Positions 50,364 through 61,511 of a stretch of 64,000 bases of DNA are shown piece after piece. The translations under genes and the position numbers were made by a program. How positions within the stretch are numbered: position 1 is the stretch's first letter; each line of letters opens with the position of its first letter. Under the pieces are notes generated by a model, which was given only the letters and a program-made list of their open reading frames with translations, searched no databases and had not been told where the DNA came from. The DNA comes from Halopseudomonas sabulinigri (GTDB lineage: Bacteria; Pseudomonadota; Gammaproteobacteria; Pseudomonadales; Pseudomonadaceae): NCBI GenBank assembly GCA_011053055.1, contig DRHT01000061.1:1-64000 (forward strand), in the 5' to 3' direction.

Positions 50364-51806
50364 ATGGTAGCCGATATCGCCTACATGCAGGACCAGCAGC
50401 ATTCGATCAACCGCATGCATACGCTGTTTGCACAGCAACGCGCAGCTTTTCGCGCGGCCCCCATGCCGGATGCCGACAGTCGCATACGCCAACTCAGCGA
50501 ATTAAAAGCCGCCCTGCTCAAGCATCAGGACGCGCTCATCGCTGCGATCAACAGCGATTTTGGCCGCCGCTCCGCCGATGAAACCAAGCTCGCGGAAATT
50601 TTGCCATCGGTCGAAGGTATTAAGTACGCTAGCAAGCATATCCGACGCTGGATGAAGCCTTCCAAGCGCAAAGTCGGTATGGCATTCCAGCCGGGCAAAG
50701 CACAGGTGGTATATCAACCGTTAGGCGTGGTGGGCATCATCGTGCCCTGGAACTACCCGCTATTCCTGGCCATTGGCCCACTGGTTACCGCCATCGCCGC
50801 CGGCAACCGCGCGTTAATCAAAATGAGCGAATCCACCCCAGCCACCGCCGAGCTGTTAGGCCGTGTATTGGCTGAGGTGTTCAATGAAGATCATGTTGCG
50901 GTCGTAACCGGTGAAGCCGAAGTAGGTGTGGCTTTCTCACAGATGGCATTCGACCATCTGTTATTCACCGGCGCCACCAGCATCGGCCGCCATGTAATGC
51001 GCGCCGCTGCCGACAACCTCACGCCCGTCACGCTCGAACTGGGTGGCAAGTCCCCGGCTATTATTTCCGCTGACGTACCGCTGGCCGACGCCGCCGAGCG
51101 TATCGCCTTCGGCAAGGCAATGAACGCTGGGCAAACTTGCGTGGCACCGGATTACATTCTTTGCCCGCGTGCGCGGGTCGATGGTTTTGTCGAGGCGCTA
51201 AGCAAACAGCTTTCGCAGATGTACCCCAAGCTGCTGAACAACCCGGACTACACCCAAGTGGTTAACCCACGTCAGTACCAGCGCTTGCAAGGCTATCTGC
51301 AGGACGCCGAAGCCAGAGGTGCGCGACTGCTGCCGATCAATCCGGCCAACGAAGATCTAAGCAATACCCGGATTATGCCTCCGACCCTGGTGCTCGACGT
51401 CAACGACGATATGAAGTTGATGCAAGACGAAATCTTTGGTCCGTTACTACCCATAGTGCCCTACGACAGCCTGGATGAAGCGCTGAACTACATCGCCGAC
51501 CGTCCACGTCCGCTCGCGCTTTACTATTTCGGATACGACAAGGCCGAGCAGCAACGCATGATGGAGCAGACTCACGCTGGCGGCATGTGCATCAACGACA
51601 CCATCTTTCATGTTGCACAGGACGACATGCCCTTTGGTGGTATCGGCGCTTCAGGCATGGGCCACTACCACGGCCACGAAGGCTTTCTAACCCTAAGCAA
51701 AGCCAAAGGTGTGTATATCAAGCAGCGTTTCAACGGCTCGCGGCCGATCTATCCGCCCTACGGTGGCAAGCTGCTGAACATGGTTTATAAGATGTTCCTG
51801 CGCTGA
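50364..51806 (+). CDS. calB: Coniferyl-aldehyde-type NAD(P) aldehyde dehydrogenase
   Basis: A 480-residue aldehyde dehydrogenase of the coniferyl/fatty aldehyde clade. The nucleotide-binding GVVGIIVPWNYPLFLAIGPL, the glutamate in VTLELGGKSPAII and the catalytic Cys in NAGQTCVAPDYILCP are intact; a hydrophobic C-terminal tail (LLNMVYKMFLR) recalls membrane-associated members. The exact aldehyde cannot be read. The ATG at 50364 follows a GGAGG; a longer frame to 50271 is rejected. It heads the operon with the Tat protein and GMC oxidoreductase. Confidence 0.88.
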   Translation: MVADIAYMQDQQHSINRMHTLFAQQRAAFRAAPMPDADSRIRQLSELKAALLKHQDALIAAINSDFGRRSADETKLAEILPSVEGIKYASKHIRRWMKPSKRKVGMAFQPGKAQVVYQPLGVVGIIVPWNYPLFLAIGPLVTAIAAGNRALIKMSESTPATAELLGRVLAEVFNEDHVAVVTGEAEVGVAFSQMAFDHLLFTGATSIGRHVMRAAADNLTPVTLELGGKSPAIISADVPLADAAERIAFGKAMNAGQTCVAPDYILCPRARVDGFVEALSKQLSQMYPKLLNNPDYTQVVNPRQYQRLQGYLQDAEARGARLLPINPANEDLSNTRIMPPTLVLDVNDDMKLMQDEIFGPLLPIVPYDSLDEALNYIADRPRPLALYYFGYDKAEQQRMMEQTHAGGMCINDTIFHVAQDDMPFGGIGASGMGHYHGHEGFLTLSKAKGVYIKQRFNGSRPIYPPYGGKLLNMVYKMFLR

Positions 51807-51879
51807 GCGCTGCCGCACCCCAGATACTGCCGGGTCGCACAACGCATCCGGCCATAACAAAAACAACGAGCCTGAATTT

Positions 51880-52419
51880 ATGGACCCCAACCTGAACCCA
51901 CACCTGGGTCGGCGCAGCCTGCTGAAACTGGGGCTGGGCGCCAGCCTGGCGTTAAGTACCGTCGGCCTGACCGCCAGCCTGAGCGGCTGTACCTCTGAGC
52001 GCGCAGCCCCGCACTTCAAGGTGCTGCGCGAGTCCGACTTGCCAATTTTGACGGCGCTCTACCCTGTAATTGTCGGGCCACATCCCGCCTTCGCTGAGTC
52101 TCCCGATGCCGTCAACAACGCACTCGCACAACTCGACTGGACGCTGGAGCGCACCTCGCCCTTCGCACAAAAAGCGGTACTCGATCTCTTCGGCCTGCTG
52201 AGCATGCCACTCACCCGAGGCCCGTTGACCGGCGTCTGGGGCGACATGGCCAACGCCAGTCCGGAGCAACTGGAGGCCTTTTTGCAGCGCTGGCGCGATA
52301 GCCGCTTCGATATGCTGCGTCAGGGTTCCAAAACCCTGAGCCAATTGCTGCTGATGTCTTGGTATGCGCTGCCGCAGTCCTGGGCCGCCGCCGGTTATCC
52401 CGGCCCACCCGTCATCTGA
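51880..52419 (+). CDS. Tat-exported small protein, probable partner of the GMC oxidoreductase
   Basis: A 179-residue protein with a twin-arginine leader (LGRRSLLKLGLGASLALSTVGLTASLSGC). A lipobox-like LSGC follows, so it may be a Tat lipoprotein. The body is helical and resembles subunit 3 of gluconate-2-dehydrogenase-type complexes (FKVLRESDLPILTALYPVIVG). It lies 27 bp before a GMC oxidoreductase that has no signal peptide of its own, so it may carry that enzyme out through Tat. No function is proven. Confidence 0.8.
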   Translation: MDPNLNPHLGRRSLLKLGLGASLALSTVGLTASLSGCTSERAAPHFKVLRESDLPILTALYPVIVGPHPAFAESPDAVNNALAQLDWTLERTSPFAQKAVLDLFGLLSMPLTRGPLTGVWGDMANASPEQLEAFLQRWRDSRFDMLRQGSKTLSQLLLMSWYALPQSWAAAGYPGPPVI

Positions 52420-52446
52420 TCCAGAACCGCTTTCAGGGGAATCCCA

Positions 52447-54024
52447 ATGCCTGTACCCGATTTATTTCTGCAAGGCGTCGCGCGCGGCTGGCAGGTTGTC
52501 GATGCCGCCACACTCGGCGACGAGACCACACTTGAAGCTGATGTGATCATCATTGGCACCGGCGCTGGTGGTGGCACCAGCGCAGAGATCCTGGCTCAAA
52601 GCGGTCTCAAGGTTTTGCTGGTAGAAGAAGGCTCACTAAAAACTTCCAGTGACTTCAAAAACGATGAAGCCAAAGCCTACGCCGATCTTTATCAAGAGGG
52701 CTTGTCCCGGGCCACGGCCGACGGCGGCATTGGCATTTTGCAGGGCCGCACCGTGGGTGGCACCACCACCGTGAATTGGACCAGCAGCTTTCGTACACCC
52801 GACCCCACGCTGGAGTACTGGGCGGCCGAGCACAGTGTCAAAGGTATGGATAGTCAAAGCCTGGCGCCTTGGTATGCACGTATGGAAGAGCGCCTAGGCG
52901 TAGCCCCCTGGGCTGTGCCACCCAACGCCAACAACGATGTGATTCGCCTCGGTTGCGAGAAACTGGGTTATCACTGGAAAATCATTCCGCGCAACGTACG
53001 CGGCTGCTGGAATCTGGGTTATTGCGGTACTGGCTGCCCAACCAACGCCAAGCAATCCATGCTGGTGACCACCATTCCTGCGGCACTGGAAAAAGGCGCC
53101 ACCCTGGTGCACAGCGCGCGTGCCGAAAGCCTGGTATTCGAGGGTGATCGCGTGACCGAAGTGCTCTGCCGCGGTATGAACGCCACTCTCACCGCCGCTA
53201 CTGGGCAGCGTTTGCGCCTACGCGGCAAACACATCGTATTGGCTGGCGGCGCCATCAACAGCCCAGCGCTGCTGCTGCGCGCAAAAGCACCGGACCCACA
53301 CGGCAGACTCGGTAAGCGCACCTTTCTACACCCAGTCAACATGACGCTGGCGCATTACGATCGCGACATCAATGGCTTTTACGGTGCCCCGCAATCGGTC
53401 TACTCCGATCACTTCCAATGGGATCAGGGCACCACAGGCCCGATGGGTTACAAGCTCGAAGTACCACCCATGCAGCCCAGCCTGATGTCAGCCATGATGG
53501 GCGGCTTGGGGCAGGAAAACCTGCAACGTATGAATGGGCTGGCGCAGAGCAACATTATGCTGGCGTTATTGCGTGATGGCTTTCACGAGCAAAGCCAGGG
53601 TGGCAGTGTGGCGTTGCGCGATAATGGCGACCCGGTACTGGATTACCCCCTGAATGATTACCTCTGGGACGGCGCACGCCGCGCCTACCTGAGCATGGGC
53701 GAAATTCAGTTCGCCGCTGGCGCCAAAAGCGTTATGCCAACCCATGCGCATGCGCGCGAAAGCCATAGCTGGGCTGATTTCAAGCAGCAGATCGCCGACC
53801 TGAGCTACCGCATTCACGACGTGCGCCTCGCCAGTGCTCACGTGATGGGTGGCTGCGCTATGGGTGAAGACCCCGCGCACGCGGTCGTCGACAGCCGCGG
53901 CCGTCATCATCAGCTGGACAATCTCTCGGTACTCGATGGCTCACTATTCCCCACCAGTATCGGCGCCAACCCGCAGCTGTCGATCTACGGCATAGTCGCC
54001 AAACTGGCCTCGGGGCTAGCCGCC

Positions 54025-54036
<12 letters not shown>
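52447..54036 (+). CDS. GMC-family FAD-dependent oxidoreductase
   Basis: A 529-residue flavoprotein. The ADP-binding motif is DVIIIGTGAGGGTSAEILAQSGLKVLLVEEG (about 35-65), followed by GGTTTVNWTSSFRTP. The GMC C-terminal His region is SAHVMGGCAMGEDP and the last FAD contact is SLFPTSIGANPQLSIYGIVAKLA. It should oxidise an alcohol group. There is no signal peptide or cytochrome partner nearby. Context with an aldehyde dehydrogenase suggests successive oxidation of an alcohol through aldehyde to acid. Confidence 0.9.
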
Positions 54037-54672
<636 letters not shown>

Positions 54673-54711
54673 GCGGCTATTGATGACCCGTCGCTTCCGC
54701 GGAGCCACTGA

Positions 54712-54966
<255 letters not shown>

Positions 54967-54968
54967 GC

Positions 54969-56717
54969 ATGAGCAAGCAGCAGAACTGGCTACCCCTGAT
55001 CACAATCAGCTTGGTGGGCCTGCTGTCTGCCTCACCCTTGCACGCCGCTACAGCCCCCGGTCAGCAGGCCGTCGCCAGCGCTCACCCAATTGCCACTGCG
55101 GCAGGTCATACCGTTCTCGATCAAGGCGGCAACGCCTTTGATGCCGCTGTTGCGGTCGCAGCCACACTCGCCGTGGTGGAGCCCTACAGCTCCGGCCTCG
55201 GCGGCGGCGGCTTCTTCCTGCTGCGCCAACCGGGCAATGCCGATCAGCCCTACCGTTTTGTCGACGCCCGCGAGACCGCACCACTCAGCGCCAACCGTGA
55301 TCTCTACCGTGACAGCGACGGCGTAGTGCAGCGCGACCCCGCTATCAACGGCCCCATGGCCGCCGGCATCCCCGGCGTACCCGCCGCTCTCGCGCATCTG
55401 GCCGAGCACTACGGCAAACTGCCGCTGAGCCAATCGCTCGCTCCCGCCATCGCCGCCGCCGAGAACGGCTTCTCCATCAGCGAGCATTACCGCACCCTGG
55501 CGGGCTATCGCCTTGAAGTCATGAATCGATACCCGGAAACCGACCGCATTTTCTTGCGTGATAGTCAGATTCCGCCCGTCGGTACCGTTATTAAGCAGCC
55601 AGAGCTGGCTGGCACTTTGCGTGCTATAGCGGCGAGTGGCCGTGATGGCTTCTATAAAGGCAAAGTAGGAGAGCTGCTGATAGAAGGCGTACGCACCGCC
55701 GGCGGTATCTGGCAGCAGGCCGACCTGGATGACTATAAGGTGATCGAGCGTAGCCCCATCCGTTTCAATGCCAGCGGTTATGAGGTCATTAGCGCGCCAT
55801 TGCCTTCGGCTGGCGGCATTGCCCTAGCCGGCATACTTCAGGGGCTAGAGACGCTGCCAAAAGCCGAGCCCGGCTCAGTACAGTGGACACATCAACTGGT
55901 CGAGTTAATGCGCCGCACCTATCGCGACCGCGCCGCGCTGCTGGGGGATAACGATTTTGTCGAGGTGCCAGTCAAACAGCTCACCTCCGCAGACTACGCC
56001 GCCAAACTGGCCGCCAGCGTTGACCCGAAGCACGCCACTCGCAGCAGCGAACTTGGCCCGCTGATTAACTTTGTTGAAGGCGATCACACTACTCACTTCT
56101 CGCTAATAGACGCGGACGGCAACGCTGTCGCGGCGACTCTCAGCGTCAACCTGCCCTTCGGCGCGGCCTTCACTGTGCCCGGCACCGGCGTGCTGCTCAA
56201 CAATGAAATGGACGATTTTGCTGCCGACCCCGCCGGCGTCAACGCCTATGGCCTGGCCGGCAGCGAAGCCAACGCCATTGCGCCCGGCAAGCGCCCACTC
56301 TCAAGCATGACCCCAACTATGCTGGAAAACGATCAGCAACTCGCCATACTCGGCACGCCCGGCGGCAGCCGCATCATCACCATGGTGCTGCTCGGCGCAC
56401 TGGAAGCCATGCGGGGCGAACCGGTCGAGCGCTGGGTGAGCCGCGCGCGCTTCCACCATCAGTACCTCCCGGACCACATTCAGGTAGAAGATGCCGCTTT
56501 CAGTGCCGAGCAACAATCAGCACTCGAAGCGATGGGCCACCGCGTGGAGCCCGTAGGTAGGGATTACGGGAATATGCAGGCGGTGTCTTGGGATAAAAGC
56601 AGCAACCAGGTCACCGCAGCGAGCGATCCGCGCGGCATTGGTGAAGCCAATGTACAAAGGGTCAATGCCCGCTCAGACGGCCATAAAGCAGCAAAAACGG
56701 GCGCGATAGCTCAGTAG
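54969..56717 (+). CDS. ggt: Gamma-glutamyltranspeptidase
   Basis: A 582-residue periplasmic enzyme that cleaves glutathione and other gamma-glutamyl compounds. It has a signal peptide (MSKQQNWLPLITISLVGLLSASPLHAA) and is made as a proenzyme that cuts itself before a Thr; the site is Thr374 in DHTTHFSLIDADGNAVAATLS. Other signatures: AVAVAATLAVVEPYSSGLGGGGFFLL, PLSSMTPTM and GTPGGSRIITMVL. It follows the ferredoxin by 2 bp. Together with gshB and gloA it makes three glutathione-linked genes in this window. Confidence 0.95.
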   Translation: MSKQQNWLPLITISLVGLLSASPLHAATAPGQQAVASAHPIATAAGHTVLDQGGNAFDAAVAVAATLAVVEPYSSGLGGGGFFLLRQPGNADQPYRFVDARETAPLSANRDLYRDSDGVVQRDPAINGPMAAGIPGVPAALAHLAEHYGKLPLSQSLAPAIAAAENGFSISEHYRTLAGYRLEVMNRYPETDRIFLRDSQIPPVGTVIKQPELAGTLRAIAASGRDGFYKGKVGELLIEGVRTAGGIWQQADLDDYKVIERSPIRFNASGYEVISAPLPSAGGIALAGILQGLETLPKAEPGSVQWTHQLVELMRRTYRDRAALLGDNDFVEVPVKQLTSADYAAKLAASVDPKHATRSSELGPLINFVEGDHTTHFSLIDADGNAVAATLSVNLPFGAAFTVPGTGVLLNNEMDDFAADPAGVNAYGLAGSEANAIAPGKRPLSSMTPTMLENDQQLAILGTPGGSRIITMVLLGALEAMRGEPVERWVSRARFHHQYLPDHIQVEDAAFSAEQQSALEAMGHRVEPVGRDYGNMQAVSWDKSSNQVTAASDPRGIGEANVQRVNARSDGHKAAKTGAIAQ

Positions 56718-56722
56718 TGGAT

Positions 56723-56746
56723 GCCCTGCTTCTGCAGAACCAGGGC
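56723..56746. other. Hairpin between convergent ggt and the lipoprotein gene
   Basis: GCCCTG and CAGGGC flank TTCTGCAGAA, giving a stem with one internal mismatch just after the ggt stop. No T run follows in either direction. Its position between two converging genes suits a transcription barrier, but the evidence is thin. Confidence 0.35.
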
Positions 56747-56781
56747 ACTCGGTGACTGTTGCCGTTCCGGCGGAGCCTTGA

Positions 56782-57426
56782 TCAATACCCCATGGGAACA
56801 GGCATGGGTATGGTTACTTGTGTCGCCCCACCGCCGCCAATCCTAGACAAACTCTCTGCTTCGGCGACGTTGCTGTACACCTGCGCTATATCCAGAGAAC
56901 CGTATTTTTGCTTTATCAGAGCAATATCCCTGTCAAACTCATTTTCCAGACCCACATTAAATGTGGCAAAGAGCACAGCAACAGAAGATTCTTTTATGAA
57001 GTGAAAATTCCCTGCATAGGTAGCGTCACCAGGCGAAATATCAAACCTGATACTGAAAGGATTCACCGGACCAGTGGATGCAACACCGCTCCCCACATAC
57101 CAGGACGCAAACTCGTACTCTCCCGCAGGCAGCTCAACAGCAAATACGTTGCCTCTCAACCCGGGACTTTCAATATCCCAATCAAGCATGCTGGGTAGTA
57201 ACAGGGCATGTTGAGCACCAATTTTCAACTTATTCCATTTGCTGCTTCCCACCTCCCGGAACATCATGGAGTGCTCGGAATATCTGCCTTTGTAGGTGAC
57301 CGAAGCCAGCAAGAGTCCGTTGCCAGAGCTGCTGCTCAATTGATAATCAGTGGGCACATTACTCACTGCCGTGCAGGCTGAGAGCAATAAAAGAGTCAGT
57401 ACCGCAAATACCTTAAATCCATTCAT
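56782..57426 (-). CDS. Orphan lipoprotein of unknown function
   Basis: A 214-residue protein with a lipoprotein signal ([23 protein letters not shown], lipid Cys at 18). The body has no motif I recognise; [20 protein letters not shown] recalls a small beta-sandwich of DUF2846-like lipoproteins, but this is only a resemblance. The sequence is visibly AT-richer than its neighbours and it interrupts an otherwise conserved order, so it may be acquired. The start at 57426 has a GGGA 8 nt upstream; the ATG at 57435 overlaps that site and is less likely. Confidence 0.75.
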   Translation of the reverse strand: MNGFKVFAVLTLLLLSACTAVSNVPTDYQLSSSSGNGLLLASVTYKGRYSEHSMMFREVGSSKWNKLKIGAQHALLLPSMLDWDIESPGLRGNVFAVELPAGEYEFASWYVGSGVASTGPVNPFSIRFDISPGDATYAGNFHFIKESSVAVLFATFNVGLENEFDRDIALIKQKYGSLDIAQVYSNVAEAESLSRIGGGGATQVTIPMPVPMGY

Positions 57427-57701
57427 ATTCTGCATCCCTGAGAAATCTGACTACCAAAAAACTATTGGCACAAAACCGAGCATCAACATTACAACAACTT
57501 CCGCAAATGACAACGCAGGCCGTATCTATAACCGCAAAACCTTCCCCACCCCGGCCAAAAATGGCCGTATTTCTCACGCAGCAGTGCCAAGCCCGGCCAA
57601 ATCAAACCCTTTACCACCAGTTCATCGTAAAATCCGAGCGATTTTTCATCGATTCCTGTATATTGGCCGCCTGTTTTTCCACCCGGCTATCTGAGAGTGC
57701 C

Positions 57702-59789
57702 ATGACTGACTTATCCCTTTACCGAAATATTGGTATCTTCGCCCACGTTGATGCCGGCAAAACCACCACCACGGAACGTATCCTCAAACTCACCGGCAAG
57801 ATTCACAAGCTGGGCGAGGTTCACGAGGGTGAATCCACTACCGACTTCATGGAACAGGAAGCCGAGCGCGGCATTACTATTCAGTCCGCTGCTGTCAGCT
57901 GCTTCTGGAAAGGCCATCGTTTCAACGTCATCGACACCCCCGGTCACGTTGACTTCACCGTGGAAGTGTACCGTTCACTGAAAGTACTGGACGGCGGCAT
58001 CGGCGTATTCTGTGGTTCCGGCGGCGTTGAGCCACAGTCCGAAACTAACTGGCGTTACGCGAACGACTCCAAAGTTTCCCGTCTGATCTTCGTCAACAAG
58101 CTTGACCGTATCGGTGCTGACTTCCTGCGCGTAACCGCTCAGGTAGAGAAAGTACTGGGCGCCAAGCCGTTGATCATGACCCTGCCAATCGGCCGCGAAG
58201 ACACCTTCTCCGGTGTTGTAGACCTGCTGACTCGCAAGGCTTATGTCTGGGATGCTACCGGCCTGCCAGAAAACTACGAAATCACCGACATCCCAGCCGA
58301 TATGGTTGACGACGTTGAAAAGCACCGCGACCAGATGGTCGAAATGGCGCTGGAAATGGACGACGACCTGTTGATGGCTTACATGGAAGGCGAAGAAGCC
58401 TCCATCGAGGACATCCAGCGTTGCATCCGCAAAGGCACCTTGGAACTGGCTTTCTTCCCAACTTACTGCGGCTCTGCCTTTAAGAACAAAGGCATGCAGT
58501 TGTTGCTGGACGCGGTTGTTGATTACCTACCTGCACCGCAGGAAGTTAACCCACAGCCTCTGACAGACGAAGAAGGCACACCTACTGGTAAGTTTGCCAT
58601 CGTATCTCCAGATGAGCCTTTCCGCGCTCTGGCGTTCAAGATCATGGACGACCGTTTCGGCGCCCTGACCTTCGTGCGCATCTACTCCGGTCAACTGAAC
58701 AAGGGTGATACCATCCTTAACTCCTTTACCGGCAAGTCCGAACGCGTTGGCCGCATGGTTGAAATGCAGGCGGATGAGCGTAACGAGCTGAGCTTCGCGA
58801 CCGCGGGTGACATCATCGCCATCGTCGGCATGAAGAACGTGCAGACTGGTCACACTCTGTGTGATCCGAAGAACCCTTGCACCCTGGAAGCCATGGTGTT
58901 CCCAGAGCCCGTTATCTCTATCTCTGTTGAGCCGCGCGACAAAGGCTCCACCGAGAAGATGGGCGTTGCGATCGGCAAGATGGTTGCAGAAGATCCAACT
59001 TTCCGCGTTGAAACCGACATTGATTCCGGCGAAACCATCCTCCGTGGCATGGGCGAATTGCACCTGGACATCAAAGTCGACATTCTGCGCCGCACCTACG
59101 GCGTTGATCTGGTTGTAGGCCAGCCACAGGTTGCCTACCGCGAGACCATCACCCGAGAAATCGAAGACAGCTACACCCACAAGAAGCAGTCGGGTGGTTC
59201 TGGTCAGTACGGTAAGATCGACTACGTCATCAAGCCCGGCGAGCCAGGTTCCGGCTTTACCTTCAAGTCCAAAGTTGTGGGCGGTAACGTTCCCAAGGAA
59301 TACTTCCCGGCCATCGAGAAGGGTTTCGCATCGCTGATGGGCACTGGCCCGCTGGCTGGCTTCCCGGTTCTGGACGTTGACTTCGAACTGACTGACGGTG
59401 GCTTCCACGCCGTTGACTCCTCGGCCATCGCGTTTGAAATCGCAGCCAAGGGCGCTTTCCGCCAGTCCATGCCGAAAGCCGGTCCTCAGATGCTTGAGCC
59501 GGTTATGAAAGTTGACGTGTTCACACCTGATGATCACGTGGGTGACGTTATCGGTGACCTGAACCGTCGTCGCGGCATGATCGCAGGCCAAGAAGCCGGT
59601 TCTACCGGTGTGCGCATCAAGGCCGATGTACCGCTGGCAGAAATGTTTGGCTACATCAGCACCCTGCGTACCATGACCTCTGGTCGTGGGCAGTTCTCCA
59701 TGGAGTTCTCGCACTATTCTCCATGCCCCGCGAACGTTGCGGAAACTGTGATCGCGAAAGAGAAAGAGAAGAAAGCAGCCAAAAACTAA
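57702..59789 (+). CDS. fusA2: Elongation factor G paralogue (EF-G2 type)
   Basis: A 695-residue translational GTPase with all G motifs ([42 protein letters not shown]) and EF-G domains II-V, ending in a Lys-rich tail. It is not beside rpsL, rpsG or tuf, so it is probably the second EF-G found in many marine gammaproteobacteria and in P. aeruginosa. Its codons favour T-ending GTT, GGT and ACT forms more than its neighbours, as in highly expressed genes. A TATATT -10-like box sits about 40 bp upstream and a double terminator follows. Confidence 0.9.
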   Translation: MTDLSLYRNIGIFAHVDAGKTTTTERILKLTGKIHKLGEVHEGESTTDFMEQEAERGITIQSAAVSCFWKGHRFNVIDTPGHVDFTVEVYRSLKVLDGGIGVFCGSGGVEPQSETNWRYANDSKVSRLIFVNKLDRIGADFLRVTAQVEKVLGAKPLIMTLPIGREDTFSGVVDLLTRKAYVWDATGLPENYEITDIPADMVDDVEKHRDQMVEMALEMDDDLLMAYMEGEEASIEDIQRCIRKGTLELAFFPTYCGSAFKNKGMQLLLDAVVDYLPAPQEVNPQPLTDEEGTPTGKFAIVSPDEPFRALAFKIMDDRFGALTFVRIYSGQLNKGDTILNSFTGKSERVGRMVEMQADERNELSFATAGDIIAIVGMKNVQTGHTLCDPKNPCTLEAMVFPEPVISISVEPRDKGSTEKMGVAIGKMVAEDPTFRVETDIDSGETILRGMGELHLDIKVDILRRTYGVDLVVGQPQVAYRETITREIEDSYTHKKQSGGSGQYGKIDYVIKPGEPGSGFTFKSKVVGGNVPKEYFPAIEKGFASLMGTGPLAGFPVLDVDFELTDGGFHAVDSSAIAFEIAAKGAFRQSMPKAGPQMLEPVMKVDVFTPDDHVGDVIGDLNRRRGMIAGQEAGSTGVRIKADVPLAEMFGYISTLRTMTSGRGQFSMEFSHYSPCPANVAETVIAKEKEKKAAKN

Positions 59790-59809
59790 GCATCTGCTTG
59801 GTTTTGGTA

Positions 59810-59833
59810 AGAGCAGGCAGTTTTGCCTGCTCT
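59810..59833 (+). terminator. First hairpin after fusA2
   Basis: A perfect 9-bp stem AGAGCAGGC / GCCTGCTCT with a 6-nt loop, 20 bp after the stop. It has no T run of its own and sits just before a stronger terminator, so the pair may act in tandem. Confidence 0.6.
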
Positions 59834-59838
59834 ACTTG

Positions 59839-59872
59839 AAACGCCCAATGCGCCAGCGCATTGGGCGTTTTT
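59839..59872 (+). terminator. Strong intrinsic terminator of fusA2
   Basis: A perfect 15-bp stem (59839-59853 with 59856-59870) closed by a tiny loop and followed by a T run, the classical rho-independent form. The stem is AT at the base and GC in the middle, so it could work in both directions. Confidence 0.9.
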
Positions 59873-60134
59873 CGTTGTACCCGCCTAATACTGTTTAACC
59901 ACACCCCTGCAGAATACTCACGCCAGCAATATAGCCTGCGTGCTGAATCTCGCTGTGCGGTGCCTGCGCAAACGCCAAACAACATCAGAGCGACAGCCAC
60001 GGTTAACGCATTGGAGAGGTAAAGAAAAAAGGGGGGGAGGTACAAAAAACTAGCAGCACAAAGCCAGTCAACGCGATAACCATCAACGCTAACTGGCTGA
60101 GAGGAGTCGCCTTGCTCAGGCGGCTTTGAGCACC

Positions 60135-60163
60135 GCCGCTAACAGCATCAATCTGTTAGCGGC
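60135..60163. other. Perfect 11-bp hairpin downstream of the small exported protein gene
   Basis: GCCGCTAACAG and CTGTTAGCGGC flank a 7-nt loop. On the minus strand it lies 26 bp after the stop of the small exported protein gene, where a transcript end is expected, but no T run follows. Confidence 0.5.
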
Positions 60164-60188
60164 ATGAGCATGGGAACAGGTCCCTAGC

Positions 60189-60521
60189 TCAGAGGTTCTC
60201 GTCTTGCTGCTTGCGGCCGTAGCCAGCGCGTGAACAGCCAAGGCAGCGAACGAAAGTCTCGGCACCGGGACGAATCACCAACTCACGACCCGCTTCACCG
60301 ACATTGCCACCGGCAGCAGAGAACGGCAGGCTGACCACAAAGGCAGCGGCGCCGACAGCAGTGACGGCCAGCAGCATAGGCCGTGCGATGATCAGGTCAC
60401 CCATCATGGCTAAATAGCCGGGCTTTTCTTCCTGATAGGAGTTGTAGTTGTCCGCAGCCATGACGCTGACACTCATCAGCAAGCCGGCAGCTAAAGCGGT
60501 AGTTTGACGTAACAGGCGCAT
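60189..60521 (-). CDS. Small exported or membrane protein of unknown function
   Basis: A 110-residue protein with a signal peptide ([24 protein letters not shown]) and one further hydrophobic stretch (about 45-75, [27 protein letters not shown]). The C-terminus has [10 protein letters not shown], a CxxC that could bind metal or be redox active. I do not know the family; homologues beside mutM occur in other pseudomonads. An AGGGA site precedes the ATG at 60521. Confidence 0.75.
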   Translation of the reverse strand: MRLLRQTTALAAGLLMSVSVMAADNYNSYQEEKPGYLAMMGDLIIARPMLLAVTAVGAAAFVVSLPFSAAGGNVGEAGRELVIRPGAETFVRCLGCSRAGYGRKQQDENL

Positions 60522-60698
60522 ATTAAATCCCTGGTTGTGGCCCGAAAGGCGTTGATCTTGTTGCACGACCCTTTTTCCTGTGAGTCGTTGGTATCACACT
60601 CCATTGTAGGCACATTCCACAGGTTTCGGAACGTGGCACACTGAAATTAGCCTGCATGCTGCGGTATTACTGGGCTTGGCGCAGATCAGAACGCCATT

Positions 60699-61511
60699 TT
60701 AACGCTGACATTGACGACAAAACACCGAGCTGCGCTGCCCCAGTCGCACCTCACTTAACGTGGTGCCACACAGCTTGCACAGCTGGCCTGGGCGCCCATA
60801 TACAAAAAGCTCTTGTTTGAAATAGCCCGGCTGGCCGTCGCCGCCAACGAAATCTCGCAGTGTGGTGCCGCCACGCTCAATGGCATGCGCGAGTATGCGT
60901 TTGATCTCATCAGCCAGCTTGAGATAACGCGCCCGACTGATACGGCCTGCCTCGCGACGCGGATCGATACCTGCAGCAAATAGCGCTTCACTGGCGTAAA
61001 TATTACCCACCCCGACCACCACGGCGTTATCCATGATGAAAGGTTTCACCGCCACACCTTTGCCGCGCGACAGCTGGTACAAGCGCTCACCATCAAAGTC
61101 TGTCGAAAGCGGCTCAGGGCCCAGCTTGGCCAGCAGCTTATGCGGCTCACCCGCGCGCGCCCAGAGTATCGCCCCGAAGCGCCGCGGATCGGTATAACGC
61201 AGCGCCATACCCGAATCCAGCTCGATATCCACGTGCTCGTGCTTGGCAGCCGGGGTGCCTGCCGGCACAACGCGCATATTGCCGGACATACCCAGGTGAG
61301 CGATCAAGGTACCGCCGCCAATCTGCATCAACAGGTATTTAGCCCTGCGCTCGATGCGCTCAAAACGTTGACCTTCAATCTGAATTGCCAGATCTTCCGG
61401 TATAGGCCAGCGCAAGCGACGCTCTCGCACGATCAAGCGCGTGACGGTTTGACCTTCCAAATGCGGAGCGATACCGCGTCGCGTGGTCTCGACTTCAGGT
61501 AATTCGGGCAT
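60699..61511 (-). CDS. mutM: MutM, formamidopyrimidine-DNA glycosylase
   Basis: A 270-residue base-excision repair enzyme that removes 8-oxoguanine and ring-opened purines. The N-terminal [13 protein letters not shown] carries the catalytic Pro2 and Glu3; the helix-two-turn-helix region ([17 protein letters not shown]) and the C-terminal zinc finger (CKLCGTTL...FCRQCQR) are intact. Its ATG directly follows the stop of the membrane protein gene (TGAATG), so translation is probably coupled. Confidence 0.97.
   Translation of the reverse strand: MPELPEVETTRRGIAPHLEGQTVTRLIVRERRLRWPIPEDLAIQIEGQRFERIERRAKYLLMQIGGGTLIAHLGMSGNMRVVPAGTPAAKHEHVDIELDSGMALRYTDPRRFGAILWARAGEPHKLLAKLGPEPLSTDFDGERLYQLSRGKGVAVKPFIMDNAVVVGVGNIYASEALFAAGIDPRREAGRISRARYLKLADEIKRILAHAIERGGTTLRDFVGGDGQPGYFKQELFVYGRPGQLCKLCGTTLSEVRLGQRSSVFCRQCQR

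Larger units (their letters stand above)
59790..60188. other. 399-bp intergenic stretch between fusA2 and the small exported protein
   Basis: The first 80 bp hold two terminator hairpins of fusA2. The rest has no credible gene: a G-rich run (60031-60037), a perfect hairpin at 60135-60163, and unremarkable sequence between. Confidence 0.7.

Noticed and set aside
58527-59714. A 395-codon open frame antisense to fusA2
   Set aside because: Long antisense frames are common opposite genes with strong codon bias. It covers the EF-G core exactly out of phase and shows no domain or start signals.
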